The notes: generated by a model not told the origin, from the sequence alone. Positions 14,449 to 28,063 are shown, counted from the stretch's first letter. The stretch is 64,000 nt of DNA from Macrobrachium rosenbergii (GCF_040412425.1 NC_089749.1:34229570-34293569), one strand, 5' to 3'. Translations and numbers: made by a program.

Positions 14449-15356
14449 ACTTGTAATGAATTTAAATTATTATCAGTGGTGAAAAATTAAGAATACAATG
14501 TACTAACATGATTGATGAAAATAAATACTGACTCAAAGGAAAAACTGAAAATGATTGGAAATAACAAAGTAAAGAACAAACACTGAAAGAAACTAAAACA
14601 ATCTAAGGATAATAATAAAAAAATACAACAGTGAAATCAAAACGGAAATACCAAGAAAGCTGAGACAAAGGACAAAATTTACCACAAGTGAAACACTAAA
14701 GAATATTAAGATTTCAGGAGAAAGAGAAATAAGAAAGGAAGCAAAGACCAAATACAATGAACTGTAGAAGAATCAAAATAAGATCTAAACATTAACAAAG
14801 AATTATAAGGAAATATTTCAAATGCAAAAATATACAAAAATAAAAGTACAAATATAATTTGGCTATGGAGGATGCTCTGAAAATTTACATGTCCACATTA
14901 ATATTTTGAACACAAAAACAAGATTTTATTTTTTCCAAGAATTTTATTTGGAGAAAGAGCACGGGAAATTTTGCCTAAAGCAAAAATGCATATAAAGTGA
15001 AATTAAAATAATTGTACAAAAATATGTATATGCATTAATATGAACACACTACCCGTGGTAGGCTCCATTAAGATGGGTTGGTTTAGATTCCAGATTCGTA
15101 CTTGATGAAGAAGATTGTGTCTTCGCAAGCTTATACTTTGGAAATTAAAGACACTGAAATATAAACCATTCCCTCTTATTGAAGCCTAACACGAGCAGTG
15201 TGAATATATATACACAGTGAAATTTGTGGCTATTTGTTGATTACATTTATATGTTATCTAAAAGTACAAATTAAGTGATGCTGAAAATATATACCTATAT
15301 ATAAAAGCTCAGTTTATCCAAACGAAGATAGTATGTGGTGGGATATATACTTATTT

Positions 15357-15358
<2 letters not shown>
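14449..15358. other. Unassigned A-rich interval
   Basis: The plus strand is strongly A/purine-rich from 14,460 to 14,850. Near 15,095-15,140 there is a small hairpin-like sequence (gaaga...tcttc). Nothing else is supported. Confidence 0.4.

Positions 15359-15360
<2 letters not shown>

Positions 15361-15434
<74 letters not shown>
15361..15434. repeat. (CT)n microsatellite
   Basis: About 74 bp pure CT. Confidence 0.97.
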
Positions 15435-15436
<2 letters not shown>

Positions 15437-16805
15437 AGTTCAAACACAAGAAGAAGATTTCATGAAAATGATTCATACATCTCAAGCATTAATACAAAAA
15501 AAAAAACAGGAACTCCATTTCTTGGTCTAAAGTTCTGTTACCAGTCATCAAACACTGTTATCAAACACTGTTTATCATTCCTTTTCAGAAGAGGTTGAGT
15601 TTATTCAGCTATACATCCCCTTTTTCTTATAAATCGAAGAGGATTAACAGCAGTAAATTTTTTCCTAAGAAAAATCAACGGGTTTATGCTAGATATGAAT
15701 TTCTATCACCAGAAATAAATTCCTCTTCTTATCAGCCGGCGGGAATTGAAAATAAATTCCCCCTTTGCTTCTGGTCAGGAACAGAATCTTCTGAAGAGGG
15801 AAAAGTTTCTCAAATACATCCATAAGAATGATCCAAGGAAAGAAAACACTAACAGTGCCTGTTATCTTTTCTCGACAGTAATGTTTACACTAAATTTCAT
15901 GATTAAAAAAATCTGTAAAGAAAGCGCATGATGGGACGTAAATAAATGCTCATAACCTTAAATCTAAAACATCGCTGACACAGTGCCATGGTTCACCTCA
16001 TTATCGAAAAAGAAAATAATCATACCTACACAAAATATCCATTAAAGACAGCTCAAGATCAAATTCCACCAATTTACGAATATTGTGTACCTAAAAATAA
16101 ATGAATTATGTACTAAACATGCACAACTTGCAATTTAATTGGGTAGCTCCGTAAATGAATTATATAAAATTTTCTTCCGAGAGTCTTTATCTCCCCATTG
16201 CTTTAAAGGAACTGGCAAACGCTTCTTATGGAGCTCAGGAAGCTTCAGACACCTCATATGCAAATCACTTGCGTGCAAATCATCCTTACATCACAGATTC
16301 CTTGCGGACGCTTCACAGCTGCATCTATAAATCTTCGTCAGTACCGAAGACTGACGGGCAGACAAACAACGAAGACGAAGAAGGGAAGAAAAAATGAAAA
16401 AGAAGACTTGCCTGTTCTCTGACATCTCTCCTTTAATACAAACGCAACGAAAACGAAAAGTCCTGTTTGTCAGAAGTTGACTGTGAAAGGAAATGAGGTG
16501 CATTTTTGTTTCGCAAATTCATGTTTATTACCCTCAGCCAGTAGAAATTGTGTGTTGCGTGTTTATCTTTGTTAGCATGCAGTTATGATAATGACTAAAC
16601 TGCATTAAATCATGCATAAAATACTTTTGCCCATTTAAATTACGGAAATAGTTACCTTCATTGATATTACAAAATTCTCATTCGGATGTAAATTGTATTA
16701 AAATTGCAGGACTCTCGTTTTTATGCAAAAATCCTACACCAAGATCTCGACGCTGATTAATATTATTATTTTGCAGAAAGTTTGTATAATGCCATTCCTA
16801 TATAC
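15435..16805. other. Unassigned interval
   Basis: AT-rich single-copy-looking sequence. Short overlapping frames near 16,139-16,503 on both strands lack recognisable motifs. Confidence 0.45.
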
Positions 16806-16808
16806 TGA

Positions 16809-17020
16809 GCCACAAATATTGTTTAATTTCCAATTCACTGTAACTCGGGAATATCTTACACCTGAGGGCAATTATACTTGATAGTGCTTCGTCACCGGCA
16901 GGATTCGAACCGTTACCTGGTTTAGAAACAATTATAGACAGTGACTTTGTCAACTGAGCCATCAATAGAGGTTATTCCCGAGGTATAATGAACTGGATAT
17001 CAAATGATATTTGTCACTTA
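16809..17020 (-). mobile_element. Small inverted-repeat element with a tRNA-like core
   Basis: About 212 bp. The terminal arms, 16,811-16,852 and 16,973-17,018, are inverted repeats of about 42 bp matching at roughly four in five positions and meeting at ctcgggaat. Between them the reverse strand carries a tRNA-like segment with a B box ggttcgaatcctg (plus coordinates 16,899-16,911) and an A box tggctcagttgac (16,949-16,961), spaced as in tRNA genes. It has an extra-long middle and no clean cloverleaf, so I call it a tRNA-derived repeat and not a tRNA gene. It combines MITE-like ends with a SINE-like promoter. No target-site duplication was recognised. Confidence 0.6.
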
Positions 17021-17770
17021 ATATTTGCGATCATAAAAAAGTCAAGCGAGCATGATTCATAAAAATACATATTTCCACATGACTAGCAAAATAAAGAAGG
17101 AAATGAATAGTGTTTCAGTATTGCAACTGGTTCTCATTTACTAATGCACAGGTTTCTCGGAAAAAGAAAGGAAAGCAGAAGAGTGAGGTATAACCAAAAT
17201 GAAAAGACAGCCTACTCATCAAAAACAGGAGTCATTCAAGCCTTTTTTCCTGTGTACATACATGCATGTTATAATTAATATTGTTAGTTGTACAAGGAAA
17301 GAAGATCGTTTAGGTTTATATTTGGTAAATTTTTGCACGAAAGATTCACTTTGTTCTACAGAGGTCATGGTAGGTTGAAATTTTTCCGCTGATGATGAGA
17401 GAGTGAGAGAGGGAAATTTTACTACCCTTTGTTGAAGGATAGAATCGATATAACTTTTATGAAAAAAATATGAACAGTTTCTATTGAAAGTAATGACTAT
17501 GAAAAGTCGCACTTAATAGGTGTATCGTGGAAAAAGGGAAGACAAAAGGCTTCGTTGTTTACAATGATTTGTTTGAGGCAAAATAACACATCTTCTGTTG
17601 CATTATCATTGTTTCCTTCATGTGGGCCGAATCATGACTCTATGAACAACAAACTGTAATTAGCATGCCATATGAAGTCCACAGCTCTTTAAAAAATGCT
17701 CTGATACAAGGATTTGATATGCGCAGCCATGAACAATACATACGTACACTTACATACATACATACACACA
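17021..17770. other. Unassigned interval
   Basis: AT-rich. The longest frame, 97 codons on the reverse strand at 17,219-17,512, has no recognisable motif. Confidence 0.45.
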
Positions 17771-17771
17771 C

Positions 17772-17775
<4 letters not shown>

Positions 17776-17850
<75 letters not shown>

Positions 17851-17852
17851 TA

Positions 17853-17938
<86 letters not shown>
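17776..17938. repeat. (TA)n microsatellite
   Basis: Two long TA runs with a short aataaatat interruption near 17,850. Confidence 0.97.
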
Positions 17939-17964
17939 CATGTTCATACGCTACCGGTGTCTAA

Positions 17965-18092
17965 CCGATGACAGGCAGGGCAGCCGGTCGAGACTGCAAA
18001 GTCTACCCCAAAGCCAAATCAAATTCCCTCAAAAGAAGGCATCGTGCTTACCCCATACAAATGGGAAAATAGCACGTTAAAAGAAGAAGAAG
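17965..18092 (+). repeat. Short dispersed repeat (copy 2)
   Basis: Reverse-complement partner of 6,133-6,265 (shared ggcatcgtgcttacccc). It is flanked on both sides by TA-rich tracts and lies outside the inverted-repeat arms. Confidence 0.65.
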
Positions 18093-18094
18093 TA

Positions 18095-18128
18095 TATATG
18101 TATGTATATGTATGTATATATGTATATG

Positions 18129-18175
<47 letters not shown>
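18095..18175. repeat. TA-rich microsatellite
   Basis: A TATG-rich start followed by a pure TA run. Confidence 0.9.
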
Positions 18176-19060
18176 CTGATTGTAGGCCACTCCCTTTAAG
18201 TAGGTAATCCCGAGGCAAAGTGAATCTGTCTGGCTGCTACTTATCAGACCAGCTGAACATGACTCAACTCCTATGTGTTGGACGTGCCCCCTGCCCATAG
18301 GGAGTGAGATAAAAGCGACAAACAGACCAGGTTCGTTCTCAGACGCGCCGCCAACAAGATGGTGTAAGGCCGACACCACAATCACCGCCATGTCCTGGCC
18401 CAACGATGCCCTTAGCTCCTAACCACGTGGCCTTTAAAAGTGTACTTTCCCTTTGTGCACTCCACCCGCCAGCCACGTGTTCCCTTCGATGCTGACTGGA
18501 CTGATGACCCATTCCATTTGCCTGGCGTTTCGTGAGGTTCCCATTGTTCTTGCCCTTTACTGAAGCCCCCTGCATCCTACCACGTGGAAGATCGCACTCG
18601 CACTAGGAAATCGCAAGTCATCCACGGACCGCCTTCTGCGCTGGAACCAAATCTGCCTTATCTGCCTTACGGTAACATGCTCTGTAAAGACATCCATTCA
18701 GTCACGCTTTTCTCGTAACATTTACTTAATTTGAGTGCCAGTAATCACCGAATCTCTGTCAAATGTCCGTGCTTTCTTGAGTGTCGGCAGTGCTAAGTCA
18801 TTATTAATTCATCGAAGCCCCTTTGGCACCCTCAGTGCAGCTTGAATTCATTATTCGTTTGTCTATTTTCATTACTGGCGTATAATGCCATATCTCTCAA
18901 AGGACCCTATATTGTGGAAGCTTCTTGGACTGTGTCTGAGTCCCACCAGTTTCATCCATCCCGTAGGAATCCCCTTCAGATCAATACTCTACTTGCATTC
19001 CTCTTTCCCATACTAATGTTATTTATGTAAATACACTCCTGTAAGTTTGCTCCACGTGTT
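18176..19060. other. Unassigned, less AT-rich interval
   Basis: Visibly more GC than its neighbours from 18,180 to 18,660. The reverse-strand frames at 18,077-18,575 have no recognisable domain. It ends at the boundary of the right inverted-repeat arm. Confidence 0.4.
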
Positions 19061-20283
19061 TACTGTATTATTTTCTTCAGTAGTAAGAGCCTTACGCTCA
19101 TATGAAATTCCCCCTTTTTCCTCTTGTTTTATGTTTCCTGACCCCAATGAAGTCAGAATCACAAGGCTAAATTATCTGAAATTGTTGCTACCTGTCTCAC
19201 AGAGAATATTTCAAACTAGATTGCCAGGAAAAACATAAAAATATATAGATATATGTATCTATATATATACATATACAGTATATGTGTATATATATATATT
19301 GTTATATGCATATATTGTTAAGTCTATGGCCGAGTGATATATTGTGATTTTTACACAGTTAGTCTTGCTAATGGCCATAGAGACGGAAACGGGAATGAAC
19401 AGGGAAAAAATGGGTAAAGGTCGCCAGGGTGACAGTCCTAGTAATTTACGATTACTTTATTTACAAGTTTACAGAGTATCTTAACAGCATAACTAACATC
19501 AGGATCCCACTTAATCATATAAATAATGGAAATAACCCACTTCCAATGGGGCACAATAATACTAAGGAGAATCTATTCCCTGGGTAAATGAAGTGCAACA
19601 AAGTTTTCTAATGATGCAATTCCCGGCAATCTTGGGTCACTATAGACACTCAATTGTATGAGAACGTGGAACATCACTCCTGTAGGAAGAGAGAGATCTT
19701 TAATTAACACACTGCCCTAATTACCATCTCACACACATGTATATGAATTACAGCAAGAGTGGGGAGGGAGCGTTATGTTAATTTTGCTTTTGCAGACTGG
19801 GGTAAACTTTATTCTAATTCACCTGAGACACATATGTTACACTGCACTTGAGAATAGAAGTGAAAAAAATAATTAAGTGTGATTAAGTTCAGAGAAAAAG
19901 ATAAAGATAACAGATACCAGACAGATTCCCTTGCTTCCCATACATACCTTTGTAAATTTCTTATGCTTCATAAGGCAAGAGGGCCCCTTGGAGCTGAGAG
20001 GACAGCTTGTGACTCCGATGTGGGTTTGTTGGCTACTGACTTTTCCATGATTTTTCCCCCGCTTGGACAAGGGATGTTTGTCTCCTGTAGGATTTGCCTC
20101 CGGCCATCTCAGATCATAAAGTCCCTGGAAAACAAAGCAGTCTACTGACAGAAGATATAAAAACAGGGGCTTGGCTGAGAGGGAGATGCCATTAACATTC
20201 TGTTCACAAAGCCTACAGGTGTTTTTCCATGAGAGCAAGGTTCAGTTTGTTATTGGGTGTAAGACCCTGATACTTGTTACAGT

Positions 20284-20286
20284 ATG

Positions 20287-20378
<92 letters not shown>

Positions 20379-20402
20379 GTATAAATATATATATAAAAAT
20401 AA

Positions 20403-20472
<70 letters not shown>
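20284..20472. repeat. (TA)n microsatellite
   Basis: Two TA runs split by an imperfect block at 20,376-20,408. Confidence 0.97.
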
Positions 20473-20474
<2 letters not shown>

Positions 20475-20505
20475 TCCAACTTTCTTTCAAAAACTAAAAG
20501 CAACA

Positions 20506-21030
20506 AATTCTAGTCAACAAACCCTACAAGATACTTCAATTCTGAGATCAAATCGACCTTAATTCACTTGTCAAAGCCAGATAACTAGAAGTAAACAACC
20601 AAAAAATCGACCCTAAAAACGGCATTTCGATGATTCAAACCTAAGACCAGGTCTTACAGTTATTCATGCATTTTTGATCGGCACTCTCCCTTTCCTTCTT
20701 TCTTTCTTCCTTTTTTTCTTTAATTTTTTCTTTTTCATTAAACCTTAAACTGGAAATAGGAGAGTCAGCCGACTATAAACCTAAGGGATCGCCAAAGAAA
20801 AAATGAAACTGTAGAGAGAAACAAGTTATAGGAAATGGTGATAAATAATCAGATATGAAGGAACAGAAAATAAGACCGATGCACCTAAATTCAGGAGACG
20901 TCAGCCAAATGAATGAATTTACTCCTTTACCTTTATGTAAATTCCCGTAGATAACACTGACGTCTAAATCATCATGATATTTACTAAATCTGTTTCTCGA
21001 AGTATTGAGAGTTTAATTCGTATACCTCTA
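20506..21030. other. Right-arm-specific block
   Basis: No counterpart is recognised at the corresponding place in the left arm. AT-rich with a C/T-rich stretch at 20,690-20,740. No ORF of note. Confidence 0.4.
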
Positions 21031-21188
21031 ATTATCCTAAAAAATTATTAGAAATGTACACTGGGCAAAAGTTATATACGATATTGACAACGATACAAGT
21101 AAGAGATAGGGAAGGACCAACGCTGCAGATCATTTTATAGGCTCGGATTAGAGCAGTCTGAATCGTACAATTACCCCATCAAATGTGG

Positions 21189-21596
<408 letters not shown>

Positions 21597-21849
21597 AATT
21601 ACAGGAAGTCGCTGCACAGCTGACCCTTAATTTGCTCTTAGTTATTGAGAGTAGAATCGCCGCTGCATAGCCATCTTAGTGGACCTAGATATCAAAACAA
21701 TTAAAGTTATCAGCAATCTGATCTGTCCCTTTTCTTACCTGAAACAGACATTTAGTTGGCAAGGGATCCAACTCAAGACCCCTCTCTTCTTTCCCGGCCT
21801 GGCACCGCTACCAGTGCTGATAAGAGAGACAGTTCGCGTTCGACCAGCA

Positions 21850-22120
21850 GAAGTTCACCTAAAGGCCCGAGCTGGTCATTGATACCTGCGAGCCTCTCAC
21901 GCCCCCGACTGCTTCCTCTCTGTCTCAGTCCATCGCAGACACAATCGAAGAGTCAGATTCTGCCATCTCTCACCTGGCCGATGAACTCCAAGAGCTGCGA
22001 CTGATCATGGTAGAACTAGCGAAGAAGATCCCTGTGTCAGCTGTCGCAGCAGCCGACACAGGTGGCACTCCATGCTGCCCTCCGGCCTCGGCCCTCCGAT
22101 TCTTCACGCCAGAGGACGAC
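21850..22120 (+). pseudogene. Coiled-coil-like ORF fragment conserved in both arms (right copy)
   Basis: The plus strand encodes about 80 codons ending with the same ADELQELRLIMVELAKK core as the left-arm copy, preceded by a Ser/Pro/Thr-rich part. It is closed by a stop soon after the Cys-Cys-Pro-Pro stretch. A further open piece with NPEEDVKALHYLL lies near 22,265-22,300 in a different frame. The function is unknown; a retroelement gag-like protein is a guess. Confidence 0.4.
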
Positions 22121-24380
22121 TGTCCAAGTTGAGAGAGGTGAGGCGAAGGAATTACCACGGGCGTTGGAAATCCCAGGTAGTCTACAAAGAGCTCAAAATT
22201 TTAGAGCTCTCCTGGCACCTGTGCCACCCCTTCATCTTTCGAAGGTCTTGGCACCTCTAATCCCGAAGAGGATGTCAAGGCCCTCCATTATCTTCTTCCG
22301 TTCTCTGGAACTTCTATCCCTTATCTATCTGCTGATCTTTCCTTGTATTTTTCTTAAATTATCACCACAAGAGGTAATTAAATACGGATACCATTCTCTC
22401 AAAATGCATAAATCATTTTGTTATAAAAGCTGCAAGAATAACAGAGTGGGAAGTGGCACGCCCTGCAAAATAATGTTGGCACAGGGCATGCATGTCAGCT
22501 CTTCCTGAAGGGTCGCACCATTTGTTCCCTTTTCCAGTTTGGGCTGAGAGATGGTCCGGGCCGTAGACTATAGGCAACAGATGATAAATCCCTGCACACA
22601 CAAAAATACCTCACTTATTACCATTGGCTCTTCTGCCAATATCAATTACTCTTTTATTTATTTTTTATTGATTTTTCTGTTTTTCTACTTTTTAATCGGA
22701 GAGCGAGTCATAGACTCCTACCCTTGTGATTTTAACGCCAATTCGTGGTCATGCCACTCACTTGTGTCATTCTGTTCATTTCTCCTTTGTTTTTATTTTT
22801 TTCCTAAGAATTCTATTTTTGTCCCAGGTCTTTGTCATTTGTCTGTTTAGCCTGTCATAGCATTGAATGAGTATATATTTAAAGTTTGCCCTGTCAATAA
22901 GTTATGGGCCTTGGAAGCATAAAATTAGCATGGTTTAAAGTTAAAATGTTGACATAGAAAACCGCATGAATACTTCTTCGCCCACAGCTGTCAAAATTCC
23001 CCAGTGTAAGTTGTCAGCTATCAACTGTCAAGTTGGCGATCCTTTGAACTGTTAGCTAAGCCTTGAGCTTGGAAACAATTACATTATCTTGTAAAAGGGA
23101 TGTCATTTACAAAAATAAACGCAGTGTTATCATTTACACAGCCCTCTTCAAGGTATACAACTGCATTCCTCTGTTTATTTAGAAATAAGAACTTATATCT
23201 GAGTGTATGTTGTACATTTTGTCACCTGCCTCAAAATGACCTTTGTCCTTGTAATCTTAGTAACGCATGCCGTAAATTTGAAGGAAATTAATGTGCCATG
23301 TTAAAGTAGTTTAATATTAATGTGTTGAATGGGATAAAGTAAAGCTAAAAATCTTTTCTATTTTTTGTTGGGAGAAGAGTCTTTTAAAGCATCTGTGCCG
23401 ACTTCTTGCAATATCAACATTTCGAATGAAGGTGTGTATGTTCTCTTTGTCCTGGGGAGCTATTATAATTACAAGAAGTCGTTGCACAGCTGTCTTAATT
23501 TGCTCCTCATTTATGAAAACAGAATCATCGCTGCATAGCCAATCTTACCTGAAAAAAAGAAATATCAAACAATTAAAGTTATCAGCAGCTTGATCTGTCC
23601 CTTTTCTTTACCTGAAACAGACATTTAGATGGCACGGTCGCTTTAAAGGGGCAAAGATGAGCAGTCAGCTGGATGCAATGATTCATTTAAGCAGCTTCAG
23701 TACGTGCTTAAAACAAGAATGTCTAAAGGCAGATTGAGTTGGCTGTATTGTCTTTCCATAGGACACCTGGGAAGATACAAGCAGATCTATCAAGACACCT
23801 GGAAGATGACATATCTTGCAACAGAGGCCTTAAAAAGGGCCTTGACAGAAACATTTTTGCAGTTAGCCATAACACACAGGCGAGTAATACAAGATGAGAG
23901 GTCACCTCCACCCTTCCACCCAGATGTCCACATATATAGACTTCTACATGAACCCAGTATTACAGTCATCCTCAAAGGACCTACCCAGGAACCTGAGTAC
24001 AATGTCATATGTGTGAATTGTCACCGTCATTCTACGCCAGAGCCCCACTAACCCCCTTAAGAGGGACCTAATTTGCAGTGGACTCATCTTGGACTGTGAA
24101 ACCCTTATTCAAGACCCAGTCAGGACTTCCAGCGTTGCAAGCCCTTTAACCATTACCCATTTTCCTTCTAATACTGTTCTTTGTAAATATATTCTTTTAA
24201 TTTATCCCAAGTGTTTATGCAACATTTCTTATGAAGTAGAGCAATCAGCTACCCTAAAATCATGACAGTTCATTTTGTTTTACGAACCTTTACTCTTATT
24301 CAGATGTGAAAGACCAAGTAAATATTTATATACAATCATGTAAAAATCTCAAGAAATCATATAATTCAGGAAATTTGTAA
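22121..24380. repeat. Non-coding modules of the right arm
   Basis: Mirror of about 3,093-5,300. Open frames here (for example 23,704-24,051) are not preserved in the left arm, so I do not call genes. Confidence 0.55.
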
Positions 24381-24384
24381 AAAA

Positions 24385-24447
24385 ATATATATATATATTA
24401 AATAAATATTATATATATATGATAAATATTATATATATATATATAAC

Positions 24448-24487
<40 letters not shown>
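24385..24487. repeat. TA-rich microsatellite
   Basis: Imperfect then pure TA; counterpart of 2,892-3,092. Confidence 0.93.
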
Positions 24488-24899
24488 TGTGTATATTCAA
24501 TATTCATAGTAACTTTTAGAATGAAAATGTTCTCCCAGGAGCACCCGTCATTATATGAAAACGATTAGAACATGAGACTTCAAAACAACCCACCTGAGGG
24601 AGACAGCCAATAATATAATGAATTATAAAAGACAACTTGACTGGTATTAGAACTTGTATTTTGGTCACAGATAAGGAAATACAATCATATTTGTCGTGGT
24701 ATCAAATTCATGCTAGAGGGAAACATTTCCGATGGAGAATTGTGGATATTAATTATATTCAGATTATTTCTAAATGGCATTGTATCGTAGGAGCTGAAGT
24801 TTTAAAACAGAAAAGCTTCAGGGAGATGAGATATTAAAACTAAAAAGGGCTCTCAAGATATCCAAAAACCATCGATTGCCAAGGTTCGTTAAGCCGAGA

Positions 24900-25870
24900 A
24901 CCAGCCCGTGGGAAGAAAATTACAGGAAAGCAATGGAGAATTTTAAGGTTGTAGGAAAGGGAGTGAATTTGAAATTTCTTCAGAAAATGGGGATAAGTCA
25001 ATCAAATGAAAAGGGAATATGAGGGGCTGAATGATTTGTTTTAGTGTACCACACACACGCAGTGCTCTTACCAGTATAAGAAGGCCCATAAAACACTTTT
25101 GAACGTTGCAACCAGGATTTCGAGCAGAAATTCTGTGATCCCTGTTCACTGGTGAAATATGGACAGATGAATGTCACAGGATATAAGAAAAAAACAATTC
25201 CCTGGTGGTTTTTGCCTCATTAACTCATGATTGAAACTGAAACCGGTCAATAACACAGCACCTGTTTAGAAGAGGACGATGATGGCTGAATTAGATTTCA
25301 TCCACTTTCCAACATGACAAGTTCATATTGTTGGTTTGATAAATGAAAACATCAGATTTGAGCAATCTTTCTTTTGAATTACGACAGCTGATTAAAAGTT
25401 TCCCTGAAATTTCCGCCCGCTCCAGATTATGGAATGGGAGTCCCGATCTGAGAAAATGAGATACTCTCAGAGAAGATGGAAACCTTTTAAACAAGAATAT
25501 CGCTTATGCACTGTTAGTCTTTGAGATGTTTTGAAAAATCTCCCATGAAATTTGTTTGCAGCATTTACTACATGGAACCTTGTTAAACTCCGGCATTTAG
25601 TTCTCTCATTTTTGTTTAAGTGAAGTTAACCAGTGAGCTCATTTAGGATGGATTTGGGATAATGGAAGATCCATCAGTGTGGCTGACCTTATCCCTTGTT
25701 CTTATTGATCAATGTTTTGATAATATTGCAAGCCAAATTTTGTTTTAAAACAGACTTGTTCTGTTGTAGTGGGACCTTTTAGATAGAATTGCTTGTTTGC
25801 TGTCAGCGTTCGATTAATTTGGGGTGTAGAATACAGTTGTTTTTGAATATGTTCAAATGTACCTGATAAA
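24900..25870 (-). pseudogene. Degenerate PLE 3' end, family 1
   Basis: Reverse-strand copy of 1,477-2,420. Reading down from 25,870, the nucleotide sequence follows the intact copy (shared ttccattatcccaaatcc at 25,650-25,670). The GIY-YIG core is riddled with indels. A clear coding remnant (QTNNMNLS then WKVDEI) is at 25,300-25,345, followed by the PLE 3' flank down to about 24,950. It is the outer end of the right arm. Confidence 0.7.
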
Positions 25871-26090
25871 GAATTCAACACGATCTGATGCCAACACCTA
25901 TGGGGAAGAAGGAGTAGGTGTTTACAAGATTGTGTAGTAATTGTAATGGGAAAAACATTGAAGGGAGGAAGTGCAGGTCCCTACAGCAAAGGATTAACAA
26001 TTAGCACAAAAAAGGTTTGAAAGGCAACTATTCAATATCTGGGAGAGTTCAGGATTTTTTTCATATCAGGGCCTAGAGGCCATTCCATAT
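25857..26090 (+). pseudogene. Degenerate PLE GIY-YIG fragment, family 1
   Basis: Forward-strand remnant beginning at gataaagaattcaacac and running through a decayed GVYKI...GE-like stretch to ggccattccat, then TA. It sits head-to-head with the reverse-strand copy to its left, the same opposed arrangement as 671-860 and 1,477-2,076 at the other end of the inverted repeat. Confidence 0.6.
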
Positions 26091-27131
26091 ATATATCTAA
26101 AATAAAATACCCTTCATACCAGAAACAGCTATAAAGATATTTGGGCATGTATTATATTTGATTGCCGATTATGTCCAGATTTCTCATATAGTATTTAACT
26201 ATCTTAATAGTATGAAGACAAAGTTTGTTTGGATCCATATGTCAAGAATCATTTATGGTTAAAGCTACAATTTTAACTTCAAGATCAGTCTATAATCAAT
26301 GCAGATTTCAATAAAAGTTCTGATGCTTTAAGATTGATGAAATCCATTTGTGGAATTCAGATGTTTTACTTCGAGAGACTTGAGGTAAAATCTTTGTGTT
26401 CAGCAAATAGTTTGATTCCTCAAATATTGCCAGTCAGGTGAACTTAATCGAAGTGTTATGTATATTCATTAGTCACGCATTGAAAAATTTGATCTAGATT
26501 GTGAACAAAATCTGGAATAAAAGTGAGTTTGATCGTTCATTAACGTGATAGAACTGCAGTTGTCTCATAGCTTTGGAGAGGATCCAGGCTTTTGAATCGG
26601 CAGATAAGGTAGAGTTTGAAATCTCTGTTTTTATGGGAGAAAATTGAACTTGTGATTTTTACTATGATTTTCTAATCATTATGAACTTTTGAACTGGTGT
26701 GGGAGATTTAATATGAATATTCATATTTACTCTTTTTATATTATTGTTTTGTCATGTTAATTGTTTGCCATATCTTGGCTATGCATTTTACACTTTCCAT
26801 TATTGTGTTTTGCATTTCATATATTTTTGGGAGTTTTCTATCATGTTTGAATTCTTCCGACAGATGTCTTGACAGATGTCGGTGCAGGAGACAGTGTGGA
26901 CTGTTTAGAATAACATGTGGTAGACTGTTTTTTTGACATGACTAATTATTGATTTTGGGGAGTAACAATTGCTGAGTTTGGATATTTTCAGGCTATTAGC
27001 CATAGTGTTTTGTTTTAATCAGAAGTGTTTTACAGTTCAGAGTTTAGTTATCTAACTCGATAATTCATTTATTATGCATTTTAATCTTTGCTTTGTTTTA
27101 TGATCTCATTTCTTGTTGAGGTTATTTGAAT

Positions 27132-27137
27132 AATAAA
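27132..27137 (+). promoter_or_regulatory. LTR polyadenylation signal aataaa (5' LTR)
   Basis: Conserved at the same LTR position in the 3' LTR (35,242-35,247) and in the reversed solo LTR (38,863-38,868), which supports it as the element's poly(A) signal. Confidence 0.5.
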
Positions 27138-27229
27138 CCTATTTTTGTAGAAACTATTGCAGTTTCTTTAAATGGTCCATTTAATTGATTTGGTGAGAAT
27201 GAGTGAGATTAGGTGGGTGAACTTGAAAA

Positions 27230-27272
27230 CGATGAGAGAGAGAGATAGAATACACTAGAGAGAGAGAAATTA

Positions 27273-27315
<43 letters not shown>
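27230..27315. repeat. (GA)n tract inside the 5' LTR
   Basis: Paired with a (GA)n tract at 35,341-35,400 in the 3' LTR; absent from the solo LTR. Confidence 0.9.
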
Positions 27316-27321
<6 letters not shown>

Positions 27322-27435
27322 GAGAAAAATAGATGTAAGTGTTATCGTGAGCGAACGTTCATACGCCTTTTTCATGAATAAGATCGTTGGAGCACGTTAC
27401 GTACACTTTCAAAAAAAGTGTTAATTCTGTTTACA

Positions 27436-28063
27436 GAATGAAATGGCGGCAGATTTGAATGAAATGGCGGCAGCGGTGTCCCATGATTTTAAATGGTGGC
27501 AGCATGATTTTAATGTCTTTGATGGCGAAAGAGGAGATTACTAATAGACTAATTGATAACGTTGATGCCCAAGGCACAGGCGACTTCACCTAAGAGTGTG
27601 GTTACCGGTCAGTCTTAATGACTGAGCGAGGTCATAGTGGGGTGATTACGTGAAATACGGGGAACCTTTCTTTTTTTTCCGTTTCTATTCGAGTACTGGG
27701 AGTGGGGAGTTGTGAAATAGATCTGGATGATCTCTAGAGCAATTTTGGGGTTAACAAAATACCCAAATAAGTGTGAATAGTGGCGATTGTGAGTTAATTA
27801 CGCAAAGTGATGATTCAACAAAAAAACGCTGGTGTCTTTTTTGCTTCGCTGTCGAGTAGGTGACGTCACAGGTTAGCAAGTCTGTTTTGAGTTAGATAGG
27901 TACTTCGTTTTCTGTTTCAAAATTGGTAAGTACCCCATTCTCGTAAGTTGCGCAGAAGCCGTTTTCTATTCTTCTTTTAGAGGGGGTAACTTGTGCCTTT
28001 CTCTAGTGTTCTTTTTGGTTTCTTTTTTATGTTGTTACGCTCAGGGCGTGTGATTACTCACAA
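27436..28063 (+). other. Gypsy element leader (untranslated)
   Basis: About 630 bp between LTR and gag with no long frame. It includes three aatggyggcag-type repeats at 27,440-27,500 and would normally hold the primer-binding site and packaging signal. Neither could be pinned down. Confidence 0.45.

Larger units (their letters stand above)
26226..27435 (+). repeat. 5' LTR of Ty3/Gypsy element
   Basis: Direct repeat of 34,370-35,517. Shared blocks include tttgattcctcaa.tattgcc, gtgagtttgatcgttcatt, ggagaggatccaggctt, the segment with aataataaaccta, a (GA)n tract, and the terminal ctacgtacacttnc..aaaaaagtgtt. The 3' end is set at ttaca (27,431-27,435), equivalent to taaca at 35,513-35,517. The 5' end is uncertain by up to about 100 bp; clear homology starts near 26,260. 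The two LTRs differ by many short indels. The leader after 27,435 contains repeated aatggcggcag motifs, and I cannot assign the priming tRNA. Confidence 0.75.

Noticed and set aside
15333..15598. Serine-leucine-rich frames
   Set aside because: Translation of the (CT)n tract.
16890..16970. Possible functional tRNA gene on the reverse strand
   Set aside because: A and B boxes are good but the flanking bases do not form an acceptor stem, the central part is too long, and it sits inside inverted repeats. Treated as tRNA-derived repeat.
23704..24051. 115-codon ORF in the right arm
   Set aside because: The mirrored sequence at 3,447-3,780 does not keep the frame, so coding constraint is not supported.
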